Shown in pieces: positions 9,502 through 17,601 of a stretch of DNA of 64,000 nt; position 1 is the first letter of the stretch; each line of letters opens with the position of its first letter. The DNA is from an uncultured Porphyromonadaceae bacterium (GTDB taxonomy: Bacteria; Bacteroidota; Bacteroidia; Bacteroidales; Muribaculaceae): the NCBI GenBank assembly GCA_902493335.1, contig CABUPJ010000007.1, positions 13,727 to 77,726 of the forward strand, given 5' to 3'. The notes below the pieces were generated by a model that had not been told where the DNA came from, did no database searches, and saw only the letters and a program-made list of their open reading frames with translations. Position numbers and translations under genes: made by a program.

Positions 9502-11472
9502 TCAATAAAAATCGACACTCACGCCCGCCATGAAGGCCGTCCCGTCGGTAAGCGGGCAATTGAGGTAGTAATACTTAGGTTTATAGTTCAACAGATTATC
9601 GACCGCCAGACTGACCTTGACATAACGGCTCAGGGTCTGGCTGACAGACAGTTTCCATAATGTATAGGCCGGATAGTCGACCCTGACCGTCCCGGCGGCT
9701 ATATCATAATAGTCGCGGTATTCGACATTGCTCACTCCCGACAGCACTCGTCCGTTGAGCGACGCGGTCAGCGTATATCCGTCGGCAAAAGTCTTCTCCC
9801 AGTCGGCACGCGCCGTAAGCGAGTGGGGACGCGCCGGTATATACTGGTTGTTGATCGTGTTGCCTTCACGGTCTTCGGCAAGATGCTCGTCGGTGTAGGC
9901 GTATGTCAGCGACGCCGACAGGCCGTTGGTCCAGCGGCCCTTGAGCGCTACCTCGCAGCCGGCGACAGTGTAGTGACGCAGGTTGACATAATCGAGATAA
10001 AGCTGGTGGGGGTCATCGGGAAGATAATACGGCACGCCGGTGGCTATGCGGTTGTGTATGTCGTTGTAATAGCCCGACACGGTCACGTGATAGTTGCCTT
10101 CGGTATAGTCGGCCGACAACGTGAAATTGTGGCTGCTTTCGGGCCGCAGCGACGGATTGCCCCTGACAATCCAGATACCGGCCATGTCGAAGTCATAATA
10201 TTTCTCCTTGAGCGTCGGCGCGCGGAATCCCATGCCGTAGCCGGCACGGATATTGACGTTATGACGCGGACGGTAGCGCACCGACACTTTCGGCGTCACA
10301 CGCGACATTCCGCCGTCTGAGAAATAATCGTAGCGCAGCGCGCCGACAGCCTCCCATTTCTCGCCGATGATGCGGTCATACTGCGCGAAAACGTCGGCCG
10401 AGTTCTGAGACCGCCGCGGGTCAGAGAGCTTGGTGTTGAGCATATAGTCGTGCATGAAGTCGGCGCCGGCGGTCAGCGTCCGTCTGTCGCCGAACGTGTG
10501 GCTGTAGAGCGCCCTCACGCTGTTGTTGACATTGCTGTAGCTCCTGACATCGAGACCGCTGATGCGGCGGTAGTCTGATTTGTCATACTGGTCGAAGGCA
10601 TAGGAGACATTGAGCATGTCGTCGTCGCTTATCTGCCACTCGCCCCTGAGGCCTGCCGTATAGTCGCGGTAGCGCTCGGGAGTGTCCTCGACGCGCTTGA
10701 GCTGGCGGTAGAAAAATCCGGCGCGGGCCGTCAGTTTCAGTCCGTCAACTGGCGTGTAGCCTAACTGCTCGGTGACATTGGCGACCCGGTTGCCGTAGAT
10801 TGTCGTCACCACGCGCGTCACCGGGTCGGCCGCGCTTCTGACGTCATAGTTGTCTGTCGTGTGATAATGTCCCGTCAGGATGTTGCTCACCCTGCCGCGG
10901 CGTGTCGTCAGCGACAGATTGTAACGGCAGTCGCCGTGACGGCCGAAACGTGCGTCGGCGGCCACGCGCAGCGGTTTGACTGCCTTGCGGGTGATGATGT
11001 TTATCACTCCGCCGCCGGCATTGCTGCCGTAGAGCGCGCTCGACGCCCCTTTGACAATTTCGATATGGTCGACGTTAGACATCGTCAGGCGCGAGAAGTC
11101 GACGTCGTCCATGGTCTCGCCGGCCATGCGCTCGCCGTCGACAAGAAAGAGCACGCTCTGTCCGCCCTGACCGTTGAAATTCAGATGGGTCTGCTGGTTC
11201 ATCGCATAGGTGAATTCCAGTCCGGGCATCTCCTGCGTCAAAAGGTCCTGTATGTCGGTGGCGTCGCTGCGCTGTATCTCTTTCATCGTTATCAGACGCG
11301 TCTGCACCGGAGTGTCTTTCAGCAGCTTGGGCACACGCACACCCGTCACGACCACCTCGTCGAGGTCGAAGAATCTCGCCGACGCGCTGTCTGTATCCTG
11401 AATTTCTTCGGCCTGCAGCGCCGACGCGGCCGTCAAGGCGGTCAAGGCTGCCGCCATCAGTCTCTGTCTCAT
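9502..11472 (-). CDS. hmuR: TonB-dependent outer-membrane haem receptor (HmuR-like)
   Basis: The protein is about 656 residues from the ATG at 11472: signal peptide (LMAAALTALTAASALQA), TonB box (LDEVVVTGVRV), plug domain (DIQDLLTQEMPGLEF, LFLVDGERMAG, IEIVKGASSALYGSNAGGG then VINIITR) and a 22-strand barrel ending in an aromatic residue (VSVDFY). It imports its ligand through the outer membrane using TonB energy. The upstream partner is a HmuY-family haemophore whose stop overlaps this start (ATGA), which makes haem the likely ligand, as in Porphyromonas gingivalis HmuY/HmuR. The longer reading frame to 11712 overlaps HmuY and is not used. The gene symbol is by analogy; a siderophore ligand is not excluded. 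Confidence 0.88.
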   Translation of the reverse strand: MRQRLMAAALTALTAASALQAEEIQDTDSASARFFDLDEVVVTGVRVPKLLKDTPVQTRLITMKEIQRSDATDIQDLLTQEMPGLEFTYAMNQQTHLNFNGQGGQSVLFLVDGERMAGETMDDVDFSRLTMSNVDHIEIVKGASSALYGSNAGGGVINIITRKAVKPLRVAADARFGRHGDCRYNLSLTTRRGRVSNILTGHYHTTDNYDVRSAADPVTRVVTTIYGNRVANVTEQLGYTPVDGLKLTARAGFFYRQLKRVEDTPERYRDYTAGLRGEWQISDDDMLNVSYAFDQYDKSDYRRISGLDVRSYSNVNNSVRALYSHTFGDRRTLTAGADFMHDYMLNTKLSDPRRSQNSADVFAQYDRIIGEKWEAVGALRYDYFSDGGMSRVTPKVSVRYRPRHNVNIRAGYGMGFRAPTLKEKYYDFDMAGIWIVRGNPSLRPESSHNFTLSADYTEGNYHVTVSGYYNDIHNRIATGVPYYLPDDPHQLYLDYVNLRHYTVAGCEVALKGRWTNGLSASLTYAYTDEHLAEDREGNTINNQYIPARPHSLTARADWEKTFADGYTLTASLNGRVLSGVSNVEYRDYYDIAAGTVRVDYPAYTLWKLSVSQTLSRYVKVSLAVDNLLNYKPKYYYLNCPLTDGTAFMAGVSVDFY

Positions 11473-12251
11473 AGCGGATAACGGTATTTTATCGACAGGC
11501 AGCACTTCACGCCGGCCGCACTCTGATAGTCGGCCAACTGCAGCGCGCCCATAGTCCCGTCGCCGAGGCGAATCACAAACACACGGCTGTCGAGCGTGAA
11601 TGACGGCGGCATAGGCGGTATCTCTATCCTGAGCCACGACGACAGCACCGTGTTGACCGCGCTTCCCTGATTGCCTATGATGCCGAGAAGCATACGGTCC
11701 TGGTCGATCCACACGTCACTCTCGTTCCACTCGTCGCCCTTGAATTCGAGGCTCCTGTAATAATTGTCGTCGTCGGGCAGCTCGTCGAGCGAGCCATAGC
11801 GGGTCGCCGCGACGGTGCAGCCGTTGGTGCGCACGTTGTTGCGGTGAACCGCGAATGTCCACCGTTCGGGCTCGGCCTGCGCCGCCGTCGGGTAGAAATC
11901 GCGGTATTCGCGCCGCGATATGCCCTCGCCGAAAACGTCATACCAGTAGGTATAGATGCCGCGGCCCGAGCCGTCGTCCTCGTCCGCACGGGTCATGTCG
12001 ATGGTATATGTCTGCCACGCCGACGAGGTGTTGTAGTCGGGGTCGGCGGCGACGGCATCACTCAGCGACGGCAGGTCGATATAATGCCACTCCTTCCAGT
12101 CCGAAGCGTCGATATACAGCTCGCCCGACACTGTCGGTCTCGTTTCGTCGGGCACTTCGTCATAGATACCGCCCAATATACCCTCGCATGCCGACAGCAG
12201 TATGGCTGCCGCCGGCATGAAAAGATAACTTAATCCTGAAATCAATCTCAT
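11469..12251 (-). CDS. hmuY: HmuY-family haem-binding lipoprotein
   Basis: The 260-residue protein starts with a lipoprotein signal (AAAILLSAC, lipobox Cys about residue 22) and shows the HmuY family hallmarks: an early LYIDASDWKEWHYIDL, a central RWTFAVHRNNVRTNG, and a late VFVIRLGDGTMGALQLADY. HmuY proteins sit on the cell surface, take haem from host proteins and hand it to the TonB receptor. The axial haem ligands of P. gingivalis HmuY are histidines, while many homologues use methionine; which residues serve here cannot be decided by eye. Start and stop overlap both neighbours by 4 bp, showing tight operon coupling. The insertion of acidic and aromatic residues between 60 and 105 makes it somewhat longer than P. 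gingivalis HmuY. Confidence 0.88.
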   Translation of the reverse strand: MRLISGLSYLFMPAAAILLSACEGILGGIYDEVPDETRPTVSGELYIDASDWKEWHYIDLPSLSDAVAADPDYNTSSAWQTYTIDMTRADEDDGSGRGIYTYWYDVFGEGISRREYRDFYPTAAQAEPERWTFAVHRNNVRTNGCTVAATRYGSLDELPDDDNYYRSLEFKGDEWNESDVWIDQDRMLLGIIGNQGSAVNTVLSSWLRIEIPPMPPSFTLDSRVFVIRLGDGTMGALQLADYQSAAGVKCCLSIKYRYPL

Positions 12252-12829
12252 TTCTTACCTTCGTAGCTTGCTGTGATCGGGAAAGGCATCGCACCGAGTT
12301 TGAACGGATTGCTCACCTTGATGCCCGCGTCGGTCTTCTCGATGAGTATCGTGCTCGTGGCGCCAAGCGCATAATCCTTGTCCATCGTCGCCGCACCGCC
12401 CTGCTCGGCCTTGAAGTGCTGGGTCAGACCGTCGTTACTGTAATCACGGTAGAAACCGCCCTTGTCTTCATCATAAGCGATATTGCTGATAGTGCATGTC
12501 CCGAGAGTGAGATCGCCCATGACAGTCCCGCCGAGCATATACTCCTGCCATGTAAAATTGACCGTACCGTCTTCGTTGGCGGTGATGACGACCGAGGTCT
12601 CGGCGGTGTAGGTAAACTGTCCGCCGACGACAACCGTGTTGGTGCCGGTGTATGTGCCGGCAAGCTCTTCGGCAGGCGAAGTCTCTTCGGTGATGAAAGT
12701 CATTTCTTTGATATCGTCGACAGCGACAGTGCTGACCGTGCCGTCATTGAGCTCGATTTTGAGATATTCGGTTTCTGCGCTTGCCGTGAACGCGCATAAA
12801 AAAGCTGCGGCTATGATACTCTTTTTCAT
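12248..12829 (-). CDS. Secreted calycin-like domain protein
   Basis: The 193-residue protein has a signal peptide (MKKSIIAAAFLCAFTASAE). A short ELNDGTVSTVAVDDIKEMTF segment, also echoed in the next gene upstream, is followed by a beta-rich domain (about 55-193: GTYTGTNTVVVGGQFTY, TWQEYMLGGTVMGDLTLG). This organisation matches the calycin-like domain proteins regularly found in Bacteroidales hmu loci. Calycins bind small hydrophobic ligands in a barrel, so a role in holding haem or porphyrin is plausible but unproven. Its start overlaps the preceding stop (TAATG) and its stop overlaps the HmuY start. Confidence 0.75.
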   Translation of the reverse strand: MKKSIIAAAFLCAFTASAETEYLKIELNDGTVSTVAVDDIKEMTFITEETSPAEELAGTYTGTNTVVVGGQFTYTAETSVVITANEDGTVNFTWQEYMLGGTVMGDLTLGTCTISNIAYDEDKGGFYRDYSNDGLTQHFKAEQGGAATMDKDYALGATSTILIEKTDAGIKVSNPFKLGAMPFPITASYEGKK

Positions 12830-13266
12830 TATCGTTTGATATATTTGATTGATTTATTGTTTACTGTTATGATATAGAGGCCTCTGGCAAGAGGTTCGAG
12901 CGACACGCTCCCCTCGCCGGCGGCGACAGCGGTGCCGCTGGCGCTGTAGACTGTGATAATCTTGCCATCGCATGTAAACACATTGTCCCTGAGGCTGTAG
13001 ACCGTCTCTTCGCCGAGCGACGTGTCTATGCTCGACGCCGGCGTCTTTACGAAATCAAACGACTTTACCTCATCGCGGCTGTAACTTGCCGACAACTTGT
13101 CAGAACCGACGAGCATGTTTGTCTCGTCGAAACTGATGCGCGGATGCTCGTCGAGACTGTAGGTCTCGGTGCGCCCGTCGCTGAGATTCACCCTCAGTGA
13201 CAGCTCTGACGCCCGTCCTACAGCCGCCGACAGCAACAACAGAAATAAAACAGAAATCTTCTTCAT
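12829..13266 (-). CDS. Small T9SS-tailed secreted protein, first gene of haem operon
   Basis: The product is 145 residues from the ATG at 13266, with a clear signal peptide (KKISVLFLLLLSAAVGRASE). The body contains LRVNLSDGRTETYSLDEHPR, related to the N-terminal part of the next protein. The C-terminal about 75 residues (KIITVYSASGTAVAAGEG, LEPLARGLYIITVNNKSI, ending KYIKR) are a type-A T9SS sorting domain. It should therefore cross the outer membrane by T9SS and be anchored by a PorU sortase. A longer frame to 13332 lacks a signal peptide and runs over the promoter, so it is rejected. As leader of the haem operon it may be a surface accessory of haem capture; function unknown. Confidence 0.78.
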   Translation of the reverse strand: MKKISVLFLLLLSAAVGRASELSLRVNLSDGRTETYSLDEHPRISFDETNMLVGSDKLSASYSRDEVKSFDFVKTPASSIDTSLGEETVYSLRDNVFTCDGKIITVYSASGTAVAAGEGSVSLEPLARGLYIITVNNKSIKYIKR

Positions 13267-13301
13267 ATTTTTAGGGTTTTTATTCATCAACTTTGACACT
13301 G

Positions 13302-13332
13302 CAAAATTACATCCGGCTTTCGCCCCGGGCAA
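13302..13332 (-). promoter_or_regulatory. Promoter of the hmu-like haem operon
   Basis: On the minus strand TTG (13332-13330), a 20-bp spacer and TAATTTTG (13309-13302) form a Bacteroidota promoter. The first start codon is 36 bp downstream. No Fur-box-like palindrome was evident by eye. Confidence 0.6.
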
Positions 13333-13354
13333 TACCCTAAAATAGTGAAACTTA

Positions 13355-13930
13355 CTACCCGATATTAAGTATCTCCTCTATCGCCTCGAGCGGCACGAAG
13401 CCGCCGCAGCGGCGCCCGAGCCCGCTGTCATAGCCTACGTCAAACCTGCGCTGGCGCGACTCTCTGTTGAGTGCGTCAAACGACCCGTGGCAGTGACCGT
13501 GAAGATTGATGGCGCCGGCCTCGCGACCGGGCCAGTCGGCCAGGGGATAGTGACACATCACTATCTCGCGGTCCGACCCGAGAAACGGGTAGTTGCCCCG
13601 TCTGACCGTCAGCGTCATGATCTGACCGACCTTGACAAAATAGTTGCCGAGCCCTCTGAGACATGAATCATGGTTGCCTGCAACGAGATACTTGCGGCCG
13701 TTGAGTCTTTCGAGCAGCCGGCGCGCACCGTCGACACTCTTCAGGCAGAGGTCGCCGAGAATATAGACCCGGTCGCGGGGCGCTATCGCGTCATTCCATT
13801 GTCCGATGACAAACTCGTCGTGGGCGTCTATGTCACCCCTGTCGGCAAAAGGCCGTCCGGGCTTGAACTCGAGTATGCGGCGATGCCCTAAGTGCAGGTC
13901 GGCCGCAAAAAATATCTTTTCCATAGTCAT
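13355..13930 (-). CDS. Metallophosphoesterase
   Basis: The 191-residue protein carries all blocks of the calcineurin-like phosphoesterase fold in order: ADLHLGH, GDLCLKS, AGNHD, MCHYPLADWP and LHGHCHGS. These residues hold two metal ions and hydrolyse phosphate esters. The subgroup is a small stand-alone phosphoesterase, often annotated as a phosphohydrolase in phage or phage-like loci; substrate unknown. The ATG at 13930 overlaps the upstream stop (ATGA), while a second ATG at 13924 is two codons in. It is the last gene of the minus-strand cluster that contains the ClpX-like and SecB-like genes, followed by an independent promoter for the haem operon. Confidence 0.85.
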   Translation of the reverse strand: MTMEKIFFAADLHLGHRRILEFKPGRPFADRGDIDAHDEFVIGQWNDAIAPRDRVYILGDLCLKSVDGARRLLERLNGRKYLVAGNHDSCLRGLGNYFVKVGQIMTLTVRRGNYPFLGSDREIVMCHYPLADWPGREAGAINLHGHCHGSFDALNRESRQRRFDVGYDSGLGRRCGGFVPLEAIEEILNIG

Positions 13931-14589
13931 TCTTTTTCCGTTAACGCATAAATAAATATGAATAAGGGTGCAAACAGCATCGCCGCTCCGACAATCGCGG
14001 GCGCATATCCGGGATACGGGGCCGTCACGCCCATGGCCGTCAAAAGGCCGGGCATCACAATGACGGCCCTGAAACAGAGCATCCATCCCGCGACCGTCAC
14101 CGTCAGGCAAGTCACCGTCGCCACGTATGCCGTCGGCGTCGACCGTTTGTCATCCATAAGCTTTACGGCAATCGGCGCCAGGGCCATCACCGCCGGTACT
14201 ACTGCTATATATAACACCGGCAGACTCCTGAGCATCCGGATATACCCCATCGTCATCAGCCAGACAAAAACCCACCCGACAGCCTCTTCGGCCATCTCGC
14301 GCCCGAACGGCCGCCATTCGCCGTAGACCGCACATCGCAGCACGCCCGTCACGGCGACCGCCGCAAGGTCGATGACAGCAACCGCCGCCACATAAAGCAT
14401 GTCTATCGCCAAGGCCGAGTCGATGTAATAGTACATCTCATCATACATCCGGCCTAAGAATCCTCCTGCATACAGCGCCGTGAACAGAACGCCACGCACT
14501 GTCGTCTTCAGCCGTATATCACGCTCTGTAATCAGCACCGACACGACCAAAGCTCCGAGTGTCAGGCAGTAAAACATCGGCGCGCTCAT
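13927..14589 (-). CDS. Polytopic membrane protein, unknown
   Basis: The 220-residue product is almost entirely hydrophobic with about seven segments (MFYCLTLGALVVSVLI, LYVAAVAVIDLAAVAVTGV, AEEAVGWVFVWLMTMGYI, LYIAVVPAVMALAPIAV, VATVTCLTVTVAGWMLCF, AAMLFAPLFIFIYAL). No family recognised. Four-base overlaps link it to the PP2C phosphatase gene upstream and the phosphoesterase gene downstream, so the three are translationally coupled. It could be the membrane component of the system built by this cluster, but there is no direct evidence. Confidence 0.75.
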   Translation of the reverse strand: MSAPMFYCLTLGALVVSVLITERDIRLKTTVRGVLFTALYAGGFLGRMYDEMYYYIDSALAIDMLYVAAVAVIDLAAVAVTGVLRCAVYGEWRPFGREMAEEAVGWVFVWLMTMGYIRMLRSLPVLYIAVVPAVMALAPIAVKLMDDKRSTPTAYVATVTCLTVTVAGWMLCFRAVIVMPGLLTAMGVTAPYPGYAPAIVGAAMLFAPLFIFIYALTEKE

Positions 14590-15338
14590 CTCAGTCGTAT
14601 TATTATGGCCGATATATTGTCGCGGCTGCCGCCCGAATATGCCCCGGCGACAAGTCGCTCGCAGATCTCGCGCGCGTCGCGGCCCGCTCTGAGCGCCGCC
14701 TTGATTTCATCGCCCGACAGGGTGTCATAAAGCCCGTCGGAGCAGAGCAGCAGCATGTCTGCATCAGTCTCTACCGTGTCGGCGAACACATATCGCGTCA
14801 TCGAATCAAGCACCTGCGACCCGAGGCTCCGCGAAATCACGTTTCGCCGCGGATGCCGGCGCGCCTCTTCCTCGGTCAGCGCCCCGGCGTCAAACATGCG
14901 GCCGACATACGAGTGGTCGGGCGTCATCTTTGTCAGGCAGTCCCCGTCACGCTTGTAGGCATAGAGGCGTGTGTCGCCGACGTGGGCGATATGCAGCCGC
15001 ACTGTCCCCTCGCTTTCGTCGACAAGACAGGCCGTAGCCACACAGCGCATCTCGCAGCGCCGCGGATTTACCTGACCGGCAATGATATTGTTGTTTGCCG
15101 CCACTACGGCCTGCAACAGCGTGTCGCCGTCGGGACGACGCCCCTCGGTCGCGACATAGCTCTCTATCGTGCGTCCGGCGAGCATCGCGGCATAATCGCC
15201 GCCCTGATGGCCGCCGCAGCCGTCGATGACCGCCGCCAACAGCAGCCCGTCGCCAAGTTTGCGCAGCACACACAGATCCTCATTAGTCTCTCTTCTTCCC
15301 GCTTCCGAAAGCGCATACACATCTTTTTCCATTGTCAT
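14586..15338 (-). CDS. PP2C-family serine/threonine phosphatase
   Basis: The 250-residue protein is a complete single-domain PP2C: GRRETNED (motif 1), the metal-binding DGCGGHQGG (39-47, the usual DGMGGH with Cys for Met), HVGDTRLYAY (118-127), HSYVGRMFDAGALTEEEA, LLLCSDGLYD (196-205) and the terminal GGSRDNISAIII. It would remove phosphate from Ser/Thr residues. No partner kinase is visible in the window, which is notable because PP2C genes usually sit beside an Hanks-type kinase. It overlaps the SecB-like gene upstream and the membrane gene downstream by 4 bp each. Its first codons (ATG ACA ATG GAA) resemble those of the phosphoesterase gene, a consequence of the overlapping stop/start. Confidence 0.92.
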   Translation of the reverse strand: MTMEKDVYALSEAGRRETNEDLCVLRKLGDGLLLAAVIDGCGGHQGGDYAAMLAGRTIESYVATEGRRPDGDTLLQAVVAANNNIIAGQVNPRRCEMRCVATACLVDESEGTVRLHIAHVGDTRLYAYKRDGDCLTKMTPDHSYVGRMFDAGALTEEEARRHPRRNVISRSLGSQVLDSMTRYVFADTVETDADMLLLCSDGLYDTLSGDEIKAALRAGRDAREICERLVAGAYSGGSRDNISAIIIRLR

Positions 15339-16372
15339 TCAATCATTTTGGGTGAAACAATATTTATTTCATAGTCGCAGTCCGCGATGCGCTCATGCAG
15401 CTCCGTGACAAACGTCTGCTGTTCGGGTTCAAGACGGTCATAGCCTGTCACCTTGCGATAATATTTCCAGTCGATGAAGCCTTTTTCGGCATTGTCGTCA
15501 AGCTCTGACAGATATGGCTCTATCTCATAAAGCGACAGCGATGTCTCGGTTATCAGCTCGGCGAACAGCGCTTCGCCCAATTCGTTGAACTCCTCGGGAC
15601 TGAGTTGCGAGATTTTCTGATTCTTAAATATATCCTTATAAGTGAAAATCAGTTCGGGCACATTGTCGTATGGCTCGCGGCACAGGGTCCACTCGCAATG
15701 CCGGTTACCGGCGATAAGTCTGAACATCAACCTCTTCGCCTCGTCACACCTCTCATACTCAAATGGCGCGTGATAGTCGGTCACGCCCATGAAAGTCAGG
15801 TAATAACGGTAGACGTTGAGCCGCTCGAACGACTCGATCGCACCGTATGCCTCTTCATAGAGTTTGAGAAATCCCTCGCCTTCCTCACACGCTCTGATGC
15901 CGGCGATCATCCCGTCGAAACTCAATGGCGCAGGTGCCGCAACCGCCTCATCATGATTGACATATCCGGTTTTATCGAAATCCAGGGGCGCCAGTTCGAC
16001 GGGTGTGTATCCCGACCGTGCCGTCACCTCGCGCACGAGTGCGCGCACACCGTCATAAACCTTCGGAGCCACGTCGTCCGACATCAGCCGGCGCGTCTCA
16101 TCCTCGTCGACACAGCTGTCAAACTGCACGATAGCGCCGCAGACGGCATAAACCGTAAAGACGACTGCACCCGCGACGGTGACGGCTCTGACGGTCACGG
16201 TCTGCTCTGTTTTATAGATGCGGAGTTCCTGATCGGCGTCGACTTTCATGTTCATGTCGACCTTGAGTCGGGCGTCACCTTCGCCATCGTCAAAAAACGA
16301 CTCCGGCGAGTTGTCAGCCGCGAAATTCAACTGCTTTATATAATTTGTCAGTATCTTGTATTTGTCTTCCAT
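15335..16372 (-). CDS. SecB-like chaperone domain fused to unknown C-terminal domain
   Basis: Residues about 4-137 of 345 align by eye along the whole SecB fold. YKILTNYIKQLNFAADNSPE corresponds to E. coli SecB IYTKDISFEAPNAP, then the strand LKVDMNMKVDADQ, a hydrophobic strand pair (VTVAGAVVFTVYAVCGAIVQ), and the hallmark end VAPKVYDGVRALVREVTARS plus GYTPVELAPLDFD (SecB: LFPYARECI, GTFPQLNLAPVNFDALF). SecB is a tetrameric export chaperone of about 155 residues; here about 200 further residues follow (rich in Glu and aromatics, for example YRYYLTFMGVTDYHAPFEYE), which I cannot assign. No signal peptide. The gene lies 15 bp after the ClpX-like gene and overlaps the PP2C gene. SecB-like proteins also occur as antitoxin chaperones (TAC systems), so a role in delivering specific clients to the adjacent unfoldase is a reasonable hypothesis. 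Recognition is by eye and needs a profile search. Confidence 0.7.
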   Translation of the reverse strand: MEDKYKILTNYIKQLNFAADNSPESFFDDGEGDARLKVDMNMKVDADQELRIYKTEQTVTVRAVTVAGAVVFTVYAVCGAIVQFDSCVDEDETRRLMSDDVAPKVYDGVRALVREVTARSGYTPVELAPLDFDKTGYVNHDEAVAAPAPLSFDGMIAGIRACEEGEGFLKLYEEAYGAIESFERLNVYRYYLTFMGVTDYHAPFEYERCDEAKRLMFRLIAGNRHCEWTLCREPYDNVPELIFTYKDIFKNQKISQLSPEEFNELGEALFAELITETSLSLYEIEPYLSELDDNAEKGFIDWKYYRKVTGYDRLEPEQQTFVTELHERIADCDYEINIVSPKMIE

Positions 16373-16387
16373 AGCAATGTGTTTTGA

Positions 16388-17491
16388 TTATTTACCTAAT
16401 TGTTTGACAACAAAGTCGCGGTCAACACTGATGACACGGGTCTCGCCGCCGTCGATCTTCATGTTGTAGTAGATTGTGTTGAGACACCGGGCCAGGAGCG
16501 CGCGCACGCTTCTGAATCCCAGACCGAGCCGGCAGGCCTCTTTCGATATGAGCCTCAGGGCGTCGTCGCTGAATCGGAGGTCGGCATTATAGATTGCCCT
16601 GACATACCTGCTCTCTGATTCGACTATGCCGTCACGCGCTGTCGTCATTATCCGGTATATCGTCTCCTCGTCGAGAGATCTGAGGGTCAGGATATCGCTG
16701 ATACGTCCGACCAGCTCGGGCATAAACCCGAATCTGACAAGGTCTTCGCCGATGATGTCTCCGCCGAAACCTGTTGTTTCGACAACTTGCAGCGGCGTTG
16801 CGCCGAAGCCGATGCGCCCCGTCAGATTCAACCGCCGTCTGACAATCTGACCGATTTCGCTGAACGCTCCGTCAAAGACAAGAAGCATCCCGTCGGTCGG
16901 CAGATCGACCGCGACCTGGTCCATCGTCCGCGAATCAAAGCCTTTGGGTATGCGCAGCGAGTGCGACCGCTCGAACAGCCGCATGACGTCGCGCTGCATG
17001 TCGGCGTCTATGTCCTCGCCTGACGTGCCGACTTTGGCGCCCGTGTGTATTATCTTGTCGAACTCGTGGAAAATAACCACCGCAGATTTCAGCTCGTCGG
17101 CACTGTGACGGTTGAGCGCGTCGCCGAAATAGTCCGACAGGTGTGTGCCTTTCCATGCCGACGGCACGATATCGGCCGAATTGACCCGAACCACCGGAAA
17201 ACCGCATTTCTCGGCGAAGACTCTCAGCGTCTCCGACTTGCCGCAACCCGTCGAACCGCACAGCAGCGTCGCCGTCTTTGTCGGACACGTCACGCCCCTG
17301 TATTTCTCACACAGATGCTGGAAGAAGCTCACCGACAGAGCCTCGACCGCTCTGTCCTGACCGATGATATACTTCTTTACCTCATCGGCCAACTCGCTCG
17401 CGCTGCTGTAGGGCAGCGCCGGCCTGACTGCGGACTTGCCGCGCCTGATGCGCTCGGCCGAACTTTTAAAGTTATTCTCATTGAGTCCCAT
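16388..17491 (-). CDS. ClpX-like AAA+ ATPase lacking the zinc-binding domain
   Basis: The 367-residue protein matches ClpX from its AAA+ core onward: IIGQDRAVEALSVSFFQHL (ClpX: VIGQ..AK..L), Walker A GSTGCGKSE (79-87), Walker B VVIFHEFDK (138-146), sensor-1 region DGMLLVFDGAFSEI (200-213), IGFGAT (227-232), EDLVRFGFMPELVGRI (249-264) and the sensor-2 helix LGFRSVRALLARCL. It lacks the N-terminal Cys4 zinc domain of true ClpX. Differences: the Walker B aspartate is His (HEFDK for DEIDK, glutamate kept), and the pore loop GYVG reads AWKG near 112-115. The IGF tripeptide that docks ClpX onto ClpP is retained, so it may feed ClpP, perhaps with the adjacent SecB-like protein as adaptor. A terminator-like hairpin lies 20 bp upstream of its ATG. 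Confidence 0.85.
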   Translation of the reverse strand: MGLNENNFKSSAERIRRGKSAVRPALPYSSASELADEVKKYIIGQDRAVEALSVSFFQHLCEKYRGVTCPTKTATLLCGSTGCGKSETLRVFAEKCGFPVVRVNSADIVPSAWKGTHLSDYFGDALNRHSADELKSAVVIFHEFDKIIHTGAKVGTSGEDIDADMQRDVMRLFERSHSLRIPKGFDSRTMDQVAVDLPTDGMLLVFDGAFSEIGQIVRRRLNLTGRIGFGATPLQVVETTGFGGDIIGEDLVRFGFMPELVGRISDILTLRSLDEETIYRIMTTARDGIVESESRYVRAIYNADLRFSDDALRLISKEACRLGLGFRSVRALLARCLNTIYYNMKIDGGETRVISVDRDFVVKQLGK

Positions 17492-17510
17492 AGCAATAGT
17501 CAGATTAAAA

Positions 17511-17548
17511 CCGCACTCCCGGACGCCCTCATAGCGGCGGGAGCGCGG
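17511..17548 (-). terminator. Terminator or attenuator hairpin before the ClpX-like gene
   Basis: On the minus strand an 11-bp stem (CCGCGCTCCCG paired with CGGGAGTGCGG, one G-T pair) with a 16-base loop is followed by TTTTAAT. It sits between the small-protein gene (stop 17602) and the ClpX-like start (17491), so it could separate high expression of the small proteins from low read-through into the ATPase genes. Confidence 0.6.
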
Positions 17549-17601
17549 CAGGTTTAGTTAATTAGTGTTTTTGAAGCGATAAAAGTTTAATGGCGAAAGA
17601 G

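Noticed and set aside
11473..11712. Longer N-terminus for the TonB receptor
   Set aside because: The extra 80 residues lie inside the HmuY gene and precede a proper signal peptide.
17045..17557. Plus-strand frame of 170 codons opposite the ClpX-like gene
   Set aside because: Antisense shadow of a gene with clear AAA+ motifs; no promoter or signal.
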